A stretch of DNA of 64,000 nt from Anseranas semipalmata (taxonomy: Eukaryota > Chordata > Aves > Anseriformes > Anseranatidae). The notes below the pieces were generated by a model. The model was not told where the DNA came from, made no database searches, and saw only the letters and a program-made list of their open reading frames with translations. This document shows, piece after piece, positions 37,783 to 49,988 of this stretch. How positions within the stretch are numbered: position 1 is the first letter of the stretch; every line of letters starts with the position of its first letter. Location of the stretch: NCBI GenBank assembly GCA_013399115.1, contig VXAA01002963.1, forward strand, positions 1,308,868 to 1,372,867, written 5' to 3'. A program made the translations under genes and the position numbers.

Positions 37783-37869
37783 GGAAAAGCACCAAATAGC
37801 AAATTTCTGGACAACTTTGTTTTGCGAGCTCTCTAGTTGCTGGTCTAACTCTCCAATTAATAAAGAAGA

Positions 37870-38037
37870 GAAAAGGAAAGGAAAGGAAAGGAAAGGAAAG
37901 GAAAGGAAAGGAAAGGAAAGGAAAGGAAAGGAAAGGAAAGGAAAGGAAAGGAAAGGAAAGAAAAGAAAAGAAAAGAAAAGAAAAGAAAAGAAAAGAAAAG
38001 AAAAGAAAAGAAAAGAAAAGAAAAGGAAAAGAAAAGA
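37870..38037 (+). repeat. Composite purine array: (GGAAA)17 then (GAAAA)13
   Basis: GGAAA units at 37875-37959 switch to GAAAA at 37960 and end with GGAAAA, GAAAA and GAGAA. The order on the purine strand is the same as in the large array at 25.5 kb. Overlapping low-complexity frames on both strands are repeat-derived. Confidence 0.97.
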
Positions 38038-38489
38038 GAACACAATTTTCAAGTTACAGGTAATTTTTTATTTTATTTTATTTAAATGGACTGGTGATAT
38101 TGCAGGCTTGCTTGTACACACATTACTGTATTATTGACACATCCTAATACAGCTTTTGTTACTTGTATTCCTACAAAATTCCCAGGCAACTGGAGAAGCA
38201 TTAGCCATGCTTCAGTACCTGCTTCAAATGCTCTCTTGAGTTCTTTTCTACTCTACTCCTCAAATTCTCTTTGGTGTACAAGTTTTAACAGGTGTGACTG
38301 TGTGTAAAGAAGTGCATGTCACTAGTGCTGCGTTGCTTTCACAGGGGCTGGACCCTCTTTACACTTTTTATTCACATTTTAAGGATGAATTTAATAACCT
38401 TGAAATACATTGAGAGTTCTTAAATTTGAGGTCTGTTTTTTCACTGGAATAGGTATGGAGCAAGCGTTGAATAAGAATTTCTATGCATA

Positions 38490-38900
38490 GTGTCTACCAT
38501 ATGCTTCAGCCTTGACTTTTTGCAGACTCTCCAGAGACAGAAGGTAATTCACTCGGTGTTCATTGATACTGCATCTTTACTGCACCAGTTTTCCAAAGGA
38601 GTGCAGCTTCATCCCAGCTGTAACGAATACTCTGTGCAAAGGGCAGGGCGTGCAATTTACTGTGGCTGTCACTTTAAAATATATTTGGTTGGAACCAGCC
38701 ATAAACTGAAATCAGTACTTTCATTCAGAAGGAAATGGCTGGTATTTGTCTTGTTTGATATTGAGAGAAAAAAAAATAAACATAGCATTACAAAACTCTT
38801 GGGTCAAAAGAATCTAAAACTTATGTTGGTACATTGTGCTTACCATATTGGCATTAAAATTCAGCATTTAAAAATTCCAGAACAGAAATTTTACTTGTAG
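38490..38900 (+). other. 136-codon open frame of unknown status
   Basis: The conceptual product is mixed in composition, with a hydrophobic Leu-Val-Phe-Val-Leu-Phe segment near residue 88 and a Lys-rich stretch after it. A TTTTTGCAG acceptor-like string precedes ACTCTCCAG near 38516-38525 and AAGGTAATT follows shortly after, but this would give a tiny exon. No family recognised; most likely chance. Confidence 0.1.
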
Positions 38901-39668
38901 CTGAAGAGCATCAAACAGCCTAGTTCTCAGCCAGCCAAATAGCAATCTTGAACACCACCATACCTGAACGTGGCCTCCTGGGATTTGAAGCTGGATTTCT
39001 GTATGTTTTTGCTTTCTCTAACCAAGTAACATAGGTCAACAGTAATATAAACACTGTACTGTATCACACTCCTGGATGAAAGGGGGGAAAAATTGGATCA
39101 TTAAACATATCATCTAACCAGGAAGCTTGGCTTGCAGTATCAGCCCTGTAAACTCCCATGAGGCAATAAGGTGTTTAGTTCTGAAGTGAACTGATTCATG
39201 CCTGTATACAGCCCTGATAAGACAACATCTAGAAGTTTTACCAGCACTTAGTCAGGCAAAGAAAGGGTCCAGGACCAAGGAAACACGCCTTGTGATGTCT
39301 TGTGAAGTTTTCAGAGTTCAACTTATTTAGTTTGCCAAACAGCTACTGGAAGTTGGCTGCATATAGCTGGTGATTATATATAGCTGCTGCATAGAGAAAA
39401 GAAATGGAGAGAGACTTTTCAGCTTTCAACAGGATAGTATGACTGATTTCAGTGCCTGAAAATCTGAATTTGCTGAATCAAATTTTGAAATATGATATGA
39501 TTTGTCAGCAAAAATTAAGTATAGGAGTATTTTAGCCAAAACAGTGGGTGACTTTAAACATTAAAAGGAGGGAAGAAGTTTTTGCTTGGTTGGGTTGGCT
39601 TTGCTTTCTTCTGCTTCTTTCTAAAGGATATGTTTTAATCCAGAGTCTTGAAAAAAATTCTGCAGACT

Positions 39669-39959
39669 CTACTCAGCAGAGAACATCATGCTCTCCTTTG
39701 GCCTTAGCTGGGTCCATGAGTACAGCCTTAATGCACTGCTCCAGATTTTAAGATCCAGCAGTACCTGATGTGTTTCAGAAATATGAAAAATAGCTTCTCC
39801 ATTGCTGAATTCAACTTCTTGATTAACAGAGGCCAACTGGATCAAGACTGCAAAAAGGGAAGCAGATGAATAGCCTTCAATTTGCTTGACCTTGTCTTCT
39901 AAAGGAGTATTAAGCTGTGGGTATCTACAGTGAGATTTCTTTCCAGCAGGACAATTCAT
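39669..39959 (-). other. 96-codon open frame with protein-like composition
   Basis: The middle of the conceptual product (about residues 20-75) has an ordinary soluble-protein composition, with alternating hydrophobic and Glu/Asp/Lys/Gln residues (for example Ile-Gln-Leu-Ala-Ser-Val-Asn-Gln-Glu-Val-Glu-Phe). No domain recognised. It could be a fragment of a retroposed gene or chance. Confidence 0.12.
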
Positions 39960-40989
39960 CTTCCATTTTGTTTTAATTGACCTTTTGAAACATTAGTGCA
40001 ATAGAGCAACCTAGTAGCAAAGTGTAAGATTAATACAGATATTTTGTACCTGGTCTATGAGAAATAATCTATTTACAGAAAAGAAACTAAATTGAATAAA
40101 AAAAGAGATTTTACCTAACCTGTGGGAAAGAAAAAAATATCAGCTAGGAACTACAGATAACGGTATCATATTTACATCTATTTCCTTCAATAATAAAGTA
40201 TTTCTAGGATCTTATAAATTAATATCTTTTCTGCAGAACATCATTTATCAGCTTTCTTCAGTGTTTATTTCTGCCTGAAATAAGGGTACACCGCATTATA
40301 TATGATATTACACAGCAAAAGGAACAGATTGCAAAAGCTTGAAAGAACTGATATTTTGTGATTAAAATGGTATGCTGGCTTGACATTTCAAATTCAATGA
40401 AATCCTTTGTGGCTCTCTCTTTTTTTTAATTCCTTTGTGTGGAAAGTTTTTGTAAGTAACATTAGTTGCCTGTAATGTGGGGTGAGTGGGAGGCGGAAGA
40501 AACTCTTCCATTAAAAAAACATGTGTTTTGAGTCTGACTTTCAAAACTGAAACTACTTGACAACTTTACTTGAGAATTGAAGTCCATTAATGAAGAATTT
40601 TCTTATGACAGCTTCTATTTGCTAGCAGCGAGGGAAGGGAATGTACACATGTGAATGAATTTACAGTCTGGATTTAATGGCCTGAGCTCAAATCATGAAC
40701 CCATCATCTTGCCTTTTGGTTTTAACACTCATCTATTTTCTTTTTCTCTGATACCTTCAATGCTGTCTTAGAGATAGCTCTATGCCAAGAGCTCCTAGGA
40801 GTGCCAATTCCTAGGTAAGAGCAAGCTCAGGGAATGAGTTGGAAGAAATTAAAGTCCTAGGAGTTATTTAATGTTGGTCTTGCCTCATTTCTCACTCCTC
40901 CTCTTCTTTATTGATAAGAATCTTTATCCAAGGTTTTGGATTAGAATTCCCACTCCCTAGATATAAATAAATGTTGTTATATCTTTTTT

Positions 40990-41096
40990 TTTCCTCTTTT
41001 CTTTTCTTTTCTTTTCTTTTCTTTTCTTTTCTTTTCTTTTCTTTTCTTTTCTTTTCTTTTCTTTTCTTTTCTTTTCTTTTCTTTTCTTTTCTTTTC
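40990..41096 (-). repeat. (GAAAA)20 array, read as CTTTT on plus
   Basis: Twenty perfect CTTTT units at 40996-41095, with T-rich sequence at the left (TTTTTTTTTCCT). No GGAAA block accompanies it, unlike the other three main arrays. Confidence 0.97.
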
Positions 41097-41981
41097 AGTG
41101 CAATATAAGGCACAGAAACAGTGTGCTCTGATTTGACCTGCTGCCTGATGTTTAGCTTGCCTTAGCACTGACGCAGTTGCAATTGCTCCTGTACTGGCTC
41201 TGCTCCCCCTGCCTTTGACAGAAGAGCAGCGGGATAATGGTTTGGTTCCTGCTGTTTCTTGCTGTTGTTGGTAATACCTGGCACCTGCTTTGAATTTCTA
41301 CCACTGAAGTGCCAGATCTGCACTAAACCACTGTTCAGACTGATTGTTCATAAGTGGGTACAAAAAGAGAAGAAGTTCTTTGTGTCAGCCTCTTTCAGAC
41401 CTTCTATGTCTAGGACAAGCTACCACCCAACCTTAAGAGTTTGCTGGTGGTCACTTAGTAGCTACTAACCCAGAAACACCAGGATGCTAGAGCTCTGGTG
41501 TTTCTCTCACTTGATACCACAAATTTTGCTCTAGCTCCCCTCATCCATGCCTGTGTCCTATGTTTCAGGTCAGCCTATACCAAAACACTGCATTGCAGAA
41601 TTGACTGGGGCTTTAGCATCCTCCTGAAAAAGAAAGCCATATCTTTTCTGCACCCTCCAAGAGCTCTCTGAACCTTCCAGTCAGAAGCCTTGCTGAAGTA
41701 ATCCAGCATCTTTAAAAAGTAATTCTGCATTACATCCTCTCAGACATTTGATACCTGAGATAGTGGCAGGGGTCTCTATCTGTTTCCGCCTTGTGCTTAT
41801 ATGATGTGCCTTCCATACTAGTTTCAGCCACTGACTCCTGGTCTCCTTTACTATCCCCCTCACAGTCATCTGGTACATGCTCACCTGATGCTGCCCTTCC
41901 CATGCTGCTCTGCAAGTCCTTGTGGATCCAAGTGACAATTACACAGCAAGGACAGTGCTCTCATTCAACCCCACGTTAAAA
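41097..41981. other. Non-coding unique sequence
   Basis: No gene or repeat recognised. Short overlapping frames of 60-85 codons occur on both strands near 41.7-41.95 kb. Confidence 0.45.
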
Positions 41982-42006
41982 AAACAACAACAACAACAAC
42001 AACAAA
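41982..42006. repeat. (AAC)n microsatellite
   Basis: About seven AAC units after a short A run. Confidence 0.9.
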
Positions 42007-42998
42007 AACATGTTGTCCAGTGCTACTGAAGATAGGCCATTTGTCTCTCTTCTGTGCTAGTTGGCAGCTTATAAATGTGTACTAGATCAGTGCAGGTGAT
42101 TGTGTTTCAGGAGCACTTTATTTATCCTAGTCACTGACCAGCTGTGTTATACGCATCTTCTTTTGCTAATGTGCTGCTGCCCAGCATAAGATGCAAGCTC
42201 ATTCTTCTAGAAGCTGGCAAAAAAAAAGAGAAGCCATCTGGCATGGATGGAGGAGGGGAAACCCAGTGAATGCCATCTTAGCCTGTGAGAGGACACTGGG
42301 AATTGAAGGGAACTATGTAAAATGTTGGAATGTTAATAGGGAATGCAGGAGACTAGCAAGAGTTAGAAAAAAGGTGGAATGGGGACAGTGTTGAGGAGAA
42401 GAGAGGAAGGCAGGACAGAAACATAAGATGCAATGGGGCTGAGTGTAGCACTAAAGAATAGAGAAATGGCAAAGAGATAGGAAAAGTTACAGATTAAAGA
42501 AAAATATTAGAAAATGGAAAAAGAAAAAATGGGGAAATTGGGAAACTGACAAAATGAGTCTTGAATTATTCAGTTCACTTTAGTCATGGTTCAGTGTATT
42601 GTTTTTCCTGTTGTCCTGTTGACATCGTAATTTTTTCTTGGACTTAGTGTCTCCCAGTGCAGTAACAATTATTAGGTTTGGAAAGTATTAACTGGGCAAG
42701 AATAAAAGACACTGTTAACTAGCTCCATCAGGCAGAATTGAAGAAGAAAAACTTTCTCCAGAGCAATACTGTTCTGTTGAAATCTAGTGTTTCATGGGAC
42801 TGCTGTGATGGGAGAATGGGAAAGTCTTGTGTTTCACTTTGACAATGTTGAAACATTTATATCAATTTGATTTGACTTATTTATTAAAGACAAGATATTA
42901 TCTTTAACATTTTAATGCAAGAGTTTAAGTGAAATGAATCAGAATGATGAAGTCTAATATGTTTAGATGATATTAAAATGTTTGATATTGAAAGGTTT
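42007..42998. other. Non-coding sequence, purine-rich at 42.19-42.56 kb
   Basis: The plus strand at 42190-42560 is strongly enriched in A and G. No LINE motif was recognised there, though A-rich sense strands are typical of LINEs. Remainder unremarkable. Confidence 0.4.
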
Positions 42999-43243
42999 GT
43001 TAATTAATCAAATTCTTGAGATGTTTATTTACTTTCAGTTTTTTACTGAACAATATGAAATTTCAGAATACCTTGTGGAATGAAAGAACTCATTCCAAAT
43101 CAAGAACAGAAATAATGTTTAATGCCTACTTAGTTGATATAAATATTAATAAGAGCTCATTTTCTTAAACACTGGAGAATAGATAGAATAGTCTGAAAGA
43201 GCTGGCTACAGTCCTCTAGCTGAGCCTTTTATATAGTAAAATG
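42999..43243 (+). repeat. Local direct repeat, copy 1
   Basis: Starts GTTAATTAATCAAATTCTTG, contains GAGATGTTTATTTA and TGGAATGAAAGA, and ends TTTTATATAGTAAAATG. The same ordered blocks recur at 43795-44027 in the same orientation. Flanks are dissimilar, so the unit is about 240 bp. Function and family unknown. Confidence 0.88.
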
Positions 43244-43339
43244 TCACTCAATCAATTCCTGTTTTAGCAGAAGCCCAGTGCTTGGAATATGATTTCATAT
43301 GGCAAAACCACTATAAGTTTTGCTGTGTTGCCCCAAAGG

Positions 43340-43680
43340 TTAATTACTTTAAATGTTGTAAAGTTGTGTCTTGCTACCAATCTGAATCTATCCAGTTTCT
43401 CTCAATCTCCAGCCGCTGTGTTTTGTTATGCTTTTGACTGCTAGATTGAAAAAAATCCTGTTCTTCATGTCAGTATTATGGAGTGGGATTATGTCATTGT
43501 TTAGCATTCCTTTTGTTAAACTAAATAGACTGAGATACTTGGCTCTTTTATTATCAATAATTTCATCTCTCTCTTTGTAGCTGTTCTTGGAATTCTTTCT
43601 ATTTCATCAGCACCTTTTCTGAATTATCTTGGTATATATCTTGCTATAGAGAGTCTGTAATCAATATTCTTTTACCAACA
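43340..43680 (-). mobile_element. Ancient CR1-clade LINE fragment (ORF2 end and 3' region), antisense
   Basis: The plus strand carries, in order, GACTGCTAGATTGAA (43437), GGGATTATGTCATTGTTTAGC (in part; 43487), TTTTGTTAAACTAAATAGAC (43512), TTGGCTCTTTTATTATC, TTTGTAGCTGTTCTTGG (43575) and TTTCATCAGCACCTTTTCTG. This is the order of the complement of an old sauropsid CR1-type LINE 3' region (..GTGATCATGTCACCCCTTAA..TTTGTTAAGCTAAATAGATTGAG..). It is heavily decayed and lies between the two copies of the 240-bp direct repeat. Confidence 0.65.
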
Positions 43681-43794
43681 CCTGTAGGAAGAAGATCAGC
43701 CTGTCAGTCTAATCTTGCCCTGGGAGCTTTTAAAGCCCAGGTTTAGCTGTTGCCTCCACATCAGCTTCAGATCCTGTCTAGATTTTTGCCTTCT

Positions 43795-44027
43795 GTTAAT
43801 TAATCAAATTCTTCTGAGATGTTTATTTATTTATTTATTTATTTTACTGAGTTATATGAAACTTCAGAATTCCTTCTGGAATGAAAGAGATGATCCCAAA
43901 TCATCTACAAAAATAAATTGATTTAAAAATGAATAAGAGCTTGGTTTCTTAAACGCTGGTGTAATAGATTATAAATCTGGAAGAGCTGATAACAATTTTC
44001 TAGCTGCATCTTTTATATAGTAAAATG
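43795..44027 (+). repeat. Local direct repeat, copy 2
   Basis: Same ordered blocks as copy 1, starting GTTAATTAATCAAATTCTTC and ending TTTTATATAGTAAAATG. It has a TTTA microsatellite expansion (43821-43846) where copy 1 reads TTTATTTACTTTCAG, and several small indels. I estimate about 20-25% difference by eye. Confidence 0.88.
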
Positions 44028-44310
44028 TTTTTACTATATACCAGCACATAAGGATATTTATCAGCACAGAATATCCCATTCAATGTCTGCTCTTCCAGAC
44101 TGACTTAATATTTAATGATATAAAACTCCAGTTGATTTTTCTTCCATCTAGACAGACATATTTAATGGGTCTATGTAAGCTGTTCCCCACCCCATTCTTT
44201 ACAAGACTTCAATTTCTGCATAATTGTCCAATTTTCATCAATAACAGTATTTCAATGATATATATCAATATTGACATATCAATAAACAATGACTCCATAG
44301 CTGGTCTGTT

Positions 44311-44370
44311 TTGAGCAGAAGATTGGAGGGACCTCCTGCAGTCTTTTCCAACAGGTGTGATCCTATGATG
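44311..44370 (+). mobile_element. CR1-like 3' end fragment, old
   Basis: GATTGGAGGGACCTCCTGCA, then TTCCAACAGGTGTGATCCTATGATG split across 44334-44370 resembles the CR1 3' end (GATCTCCAGAGGTCCCTTCCAACC...ATTCTATGATT), with one tail octamer left. Divergent, so moderate confidence. Confidence 0.5.
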
Positions 44371-46280
44371 TTAGGGTTTTCTTACTAGCAAATAGAAGCA
44401 AAGAACAAACTACTGAGGTTCTCTCCTACAACCTTCATGCTTGATAATAATTTACTGCTTGCAACTATACTTTGAGACAAATTCATCAATTTTTAATCCA
44501 TTTAAAGTTTGGTCTGTTGATTTTGTGTTGCCCTAATTTTTTGATCAAAATATTTGCATGGCACCAAACCATGTGCCCTAGAGAAGCCTTAGATATGATT
44601 ACTGTTCATTCTACCAGGCAAATTTATAATCTCATCAAAACCTCTCAAGATGCACTAGCCTTCCTAACAGCGAGCTTTTAAACACAGTCATAGATGACAA
44701 AAAATTAATGTTTTAGCAGAGCCAGCAGAGAACTCAAGAGACTTGTCTTGGCTTTATTGAGTGGGTAATGCTTCTCTCTCATTCCTCTGTAACATCCTCA
44801 AATTATGGTTTAAGTCTTTGTTGTGAGAACGGCAGTTTGAAGGATGATGCCAAAATGGCCCAGCTTATTTTTTAAAAGTCTCCTTCTCTCTCTTGCTGCC
44901 ATCTAGTTTTTAGGTTCAAAAGCAGCAGAAAAAACTGTTGTTCTTTATATTCATTTACGAAAAACATTATTTGTCCTCTGCTGAAAATATGAACTCTGGC
45001 TGATTGCAATAAAGGACTGCCTCTCACCTTCTAAAAAATAGCAGAGCATGAGAGTTTTTATTTAAATAATTTGACTTATGTATGAAATACTTCTGCTAAT
45101 GACAAATATATGAGTGCTTGAAAGTGATTTTACACATTGCAGTGCTATTTTTATATTAATATAAAACTTATAATTATATCTAAATAAGTCAGTTACCTTT
45201 GTTACTTACGCAGATTCACCAAGTGTGTTTTATGCAGAATACCCAGTCTGATAAATTGCATTGATGTGATATACAGTTACAGTTCTGCAAGAACATCAGG
45301 AAAAGATCCCAAAGAAAACAATTAAGCAAGAAATGTGGGAGGAGAGCTGAAAAAGGATAGTACAACTTGCATCAGGGTGGGAGAAAATGGTTATAAAATC
45401 ATAGCTAACACTTACTCAAAGTCTGGATAAATGATGAGTTTTGGAGGCATTTGTTCCAGGAGAGGCAGCAGTCCAGGGGACTGTTCCATTTTATCAGCTG
45501 GCAAAGCAACAGGGAACTGCAAGGGAAAGCTATGGGATTTATATGTAGCAGCAGAAAGAAAAATATCAGAACTAAATTACTGATCCTTACCTGCCATATT
45601 TCTAACAAATGCCTGTCTCTTAATGAGTGTCTGTGCACGGAGTCCATCACCCTACCATTATCTGCCTTAAAGACTGTCTGCTGTCTGCTAATGTGTTCCT
45701 TCCCTCCACACTCAAAAGGCAAATGCACAGGCACCTATGAAACTTATTTTCCACCCATTTTAGACAGTTTTGGAGGTGATAGTCACCCTTTGCTGTCAAG
45801 GGAGTCTAGACTTAGATTAGATGCTTGACACTTCAGACTTAACCTATGCGATTATATCTATTATGAAATTGGCTGTGCTAGCCAATGGGGGCTTACAAAG
45901 AGTTAGATCAAAGCAGGAAATTATTGTTGGCCATGTCTAACAATTATTGGTACGTTTTTCTAACATGGACTGTTACTGTAACCATGAAACTTTAAGCAGT
46001 ACAGAAGAAATGGCATACCTATGCATGAAGACACGTTTTATGGAAGTAAAGTAACTGTGTGATTTTTTTTTTTTTTTTTATTGTGGTTTCCTCAAAGTTT
46101 CTGGTTGAACAAGGATGTGCACCACAGAACATCAAGCACACTCCTTTTCTTTGTGTGGTTGCTGAGATGAAATACATGACAAAGAGCAGGCTAGATGAGT
46201 CTGATACAAAATAACAAAGCACTGCACATTAAGTGATTATGCGGAGTTTCTCTGCCTGACTGCCTAAGGAAAATAACTCA
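44371..46280. other. Non-coding unique sequence
   Basis: Poly(T) at 46063-46079. Frames of 109 (minus, 45405-45734) and 125 codons (plus, 45451-45828) overlap each other and show no motif. Nothing else recognised. Confidence 0.45.
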
Positions 46281-46330
46281 GCATGGGTCAGATCCTCAGC
46301 TGACACAGTGGTGTAGATTCACTGAAACAA
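46281..46330 (+). repeat. Fossil sauropsid repeat fragment (candidate)
   Basis: GGGTCAGATCCTCAGCTG at 46284-46301, followed at a distance by GTGTAGATTCACTGAA, matches the motif GGTCAGATCCTCAGCTGGTGTAAATCA of a dispersed repeat common in turtles and crocodilians. Family name not recalled. Confidence 0.5.
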
Positions 46331-47028
46331 AAAGGAAGTTGTAACTATAAATATTTTGCCACTTCAGAGTAACTCTGAGATGAAAAATCATATAACAGAG
46401 GCTCTCCTGTACTAAGTCATTCTTCTTTCTGCATGTACCACCTCTGGTGAACTCCAGGCATATTTAATTATGTTACCATATGCTGCCCTCCTCAATAGGC
46501 ATGTTTTTAATAACTTAAGACTGTTCATGAATAATTTAAGATTTGGGGGGAGGAGGCAGAGAAAGTTTTTTTTAATTATTATTTATTTATTTATTTTATT
46601 CCTTAAAGCAAACCCCTCAGCAGATTCAGGAGCCAGGCTTTTTGCTTCCTATCTAGCCTTGTTCTTACCTCCTCCCTTAACATACCTTTCTGTTTTAAAG
46701 TCACTACCCCAAACAGATTACAGCAGGTTGCAAACAGCAGGTAGGGTGTATCTTGCCTCCTTTCAGAAATTAAAATTTGGATAATAATCTAAGATAGCTC
46801 TAGGCTTCTTCTCTGGTTGACACTAGAAGACTTTACATCAAGAGGAAGACAGTTTAGGACAGTTTATCTCACCCTCCCTCAGTTAGGGTTAGGGCAAGTC
46901 TGTCTCCAGCCATGAAAAGCCAAGGTGATCAACTAGGACTAGGCAAGGTCTGAATTTTAGAACCAATAAAAAGGAAGTAAAGTAGAAGGGGACAAGTAGG
47001 TCTAATTAAAATAAGTTTACCAGCCTTG
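46331..47028. other. Non-coding sequence with TTTA tract
   Basis: T-rich TTATTATTTATTTA tract at 46566-46601. Two tandem TTAGGG units at 46883-46894 are too few to be telomeric. No gene recognised. Confidence 0.45.
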
Positions 47029-47068
47029 TTTTTTTTTTTTTTTTNNNNNNNTTTTTTTTTTTTTTTTT
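47029..47068. repeat. Poly(T) run interrupted by a 7-N gap
   Basis: T16, seven N (47045-47051), T17. Assembly break within a homopolymer; true length unknown. Confidence 0.95.
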
Positions 47069-49988
47069 GTAAGCTTGACCTAGCATAATTGCTACAATGA
47101 CACTTAAACTAGACATGTAACCCACAGATGTGTAAGTGTGGTTGAGCAGAATCCCAAAACCACTGGTTTAAAACAAGCACCACAATTAATACTACTTGCT
47201 CTAACCTACCTCTGCAGAAGTGTATATGCTTTGACTGATTGGCTAAGTGTTTCAGAAACCAATTTTCTTTCAGCTCAAAGCTCACTGGTTGAAGGGGCAA
47301 AGAGCAAAAAAGTATTATTTGTGATTCAATAAATAAATAGATACGTAGAAGTACATATATCTGTAGGCAAAGGTGGCAATATTTCTATTTAATTGCTGGT
47401 GTTTGGGGTAATGTGGAGTATGTTTAATTGGCAGAAGTAATAGAAAGCCCTTTTTTCCAAAGTGAGGATACTGCTGTGCCTAATGCCTGATGATACTAGC
47501 TGCAGTAGGGATGAGATATTTTTGATATAAAATTTCCAGTGGGGATTTAAGATACATTTTATTGTTTTGAATTGAACAGAAGATGTAGAGACACCTCTAA
47601 TTACAAAAAATAAAAAAATAAAAAAATAAAAAATTCAGTTTTTTTATCAATAAGGAAGCAAATTTATTTTGGAAGGTATAGCAAATGAGATTTTTCTCTC
47701 AGTTCTTTGAGGTCTGAGATATTTTGTTTATTTTTACTTTTAAATGCTTCCTCACATTGCAGTGTCAGTGGGGTGTGTGTTTTGTTCTTTCGCTTTTGCT
47801 GAGTTCACATGATGCCATTCCTTTCACTAATGCCATAATGTCAGATCCACTCCATAAATAGCCATTGTGCATTAAGCCACTTTGCCACCTGGCATCTTTC
47901 TTTCACAGCATCCATTGCTTGCAACAAAGCAGTCAGCTAATTTTTCTCTGTGGCTAGCACAGCAGAAGATTCAGTAGGAGCTGGTCTGACAGAGTAATGA
48001 TTGATGACCATAATCGTCCCTGTCTGGATAGAAAGTGTATCACCTACCAATTTGTTCTGTTCTTGCCAGCTAGAAAAGCAAAGGTCCTGACTCCACTAAC
48101 AAAATAGCTGAAGGTCTCTGGCATGGCAGCCAACCTCTGCACCAACTGTTAGAATTGGCTGACACCTATTTGCTATGTGAATGAAGAAATCTAAGCCTCC
48201 TCACCCTCTAGCTATAAACTAGCCAGGCTGTAGGTTAATTTTTCTCTGTAGAGAGGCTGAGCAGGCAGGAAACATAAACAGACCAAAGGAGTTAATTCTG
48301 CAGCACTGGAACAACATGTGTCTCATGGCTCCAACCTGGTTTTCAAAGTCTGGGGAAGACACAGCTTTAAAGAAGGGAGAATACTCTTCAAAGTTTTCTG
48401 ATTTTAACACTTATTTCAAATTCTCAACTCATATAGTTCACGTTGAGACAAATGGTTATAAGGTGAACACATATTTGAACCTGGAAACAAGACAAATTTC
48501 TCTGTGTGGTCCCTCTAAAGCTGAGTGGGAGGGCAGCAAGGTGGTGTAGGAAGACAGGACAGGCAACCTCACAAGGGAAAGAGGAAAATTATTGCTGTGG
48601 TCCTGTTCAAATCAAAGCATATTGGAGTCACTGCAAGGCTCCTCAGCAGCTAATGCATCTCTGTTCTGTAAGGACCAAACTGATAATTTCTTTCCTTCAG
48701 AGAGAGGCTTGAGACATCTCACTTATCCTGTTATCAAAGAACAGTCGCACTTTCAAAGGGCAGTGGTTTTACTGTCAGCATTGTAAACTCTCATGATTTT
48801 ATCAAGAGTTTTCTCATATTCAGTGCTCTTCTATAAGCTCATGGAGCCAAGTGATAACATGCCAGTCTTGGATGCTTTTTTTTTTCAGCATCACCATGTT
48901 TTTCCTTCTGGTTTGGAAAACAGCTTGAAATTGGAAATACTTGAAGGATTGATAGTAAGATGCCCCAGTAATTTTTTTTTAATTGTTAGTCTTTTAAGAA
49001 CATCTCATGATACTATCACGGTAAACTTGCAGTTTTGTTTAGTTTCTAGCTTTAAATGCTTCCTTTTGACAGTTCCAGGCTAGGTGCACAGCATGTGTCA
49101 GGTGAACAGCAATGTGGGCACTTCGCCCATGGAAGAGACAATTTTTTAGAAAGAGCAGCTGCACAGAATGGATAAAAATCAGTGTTCCTTTTGAAATATA
49201 AACATGATTGCATTTAGTTTGGCATGTCTTTTAAAGGTCAAATCTGTTCATAAGCACTGAGAAAAATTAAACTTAAAAAAAACCCATAACATAGCTTATA
49301 TATAATAGAACTTGCAGTGACTGTTTCAGCAAATTAAAGAGTAGCAATAGTTCCTGAAGTGTACTGTGTTCACGTACCGTGTTCTGTGAAAATTCAGTAG
49401 CATAGGCTCTTGCTTTATTTTTTATATTTGGGGATGACATGTTTCAAATTAAAGTCTTCAGTAGATACTGCATAATATATTGCAGATTCCCTGTGCTGTG
49501 ACAGTCTGGACAGTTCCCAACCACTGTGCAGGTTTTCCTCTCAAAGTAGAAAGATTTTATGGTCCTTTCAAGTGGAGGTTCTTGAAGCCATTGAAGACAG
49601 ATACATTCTCTGTCCAGGAAATCTCTTCTACAATAATCTGTTTTCTCTGGAGAGAGAGGCATTTCCAAAGTCTGTATTTCTTTATCCAATTGATCCTTTT
49701 TAATTGTACCCATTTCTATTGTAGAAATTTCTCCCTGCTATGCACTGATTTGGCTTACTTTTTTTGTTGAAGATTTTGTGAAGCTGGAAGAAGCAATTCT
49801 CTGGTTCGAGATATTTCACACAATCCCTGCTGATTCTTGTCCAAAATCAGGAGAAGCTATTAATTCTTCTTCTGCTTTTTATTTGGTAGAGTTGCCATTA
49901 CCTTAATGCACAGACTCTAGCCAGATATGTCAGTCCATTAGAAAATTCTTGCAGGAAAAAGTGCAAAGTTGGGCGGAAATTGCTTTTC
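47069..49988. other. Non-coding unique sequence
   Basis: Includes an (AAAAAAT)n microsatellite at 47605-47633. Frames are 63-96 codons. An 89-codon minus frame with several Cys (49444-49713) matches no family I know. Confidence 0.45.

Larger units (their letters stand above)
38038..40989. other. Non-coding sequence with two unexplained frames
   Basis: Contains a 136-codon plus frame at 38490-38900 and a 96-codon minus frame at 39669-39959, listed separately. No recognised transposon. Confidence 0.45.

Noticed and set aside
37523..38137. 204-codon frame and the antisense Phe/Leu/Ser frames at 37.77-38.05 kb
   Set aside because: The frame is long only because it runs through the 37.9-kb array. 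The same applies to frames over the arrays at 41.0 and 53.8 kb.
45405..45828. 109-codon minus and 125-codon plus frames
   Set aside because: Mutually overlapping frames on opposite strands with no motif.
46883..46894. Interstitial telomere repeat (TTAGGG)
   Set aside because: Only two units; expected by chance.
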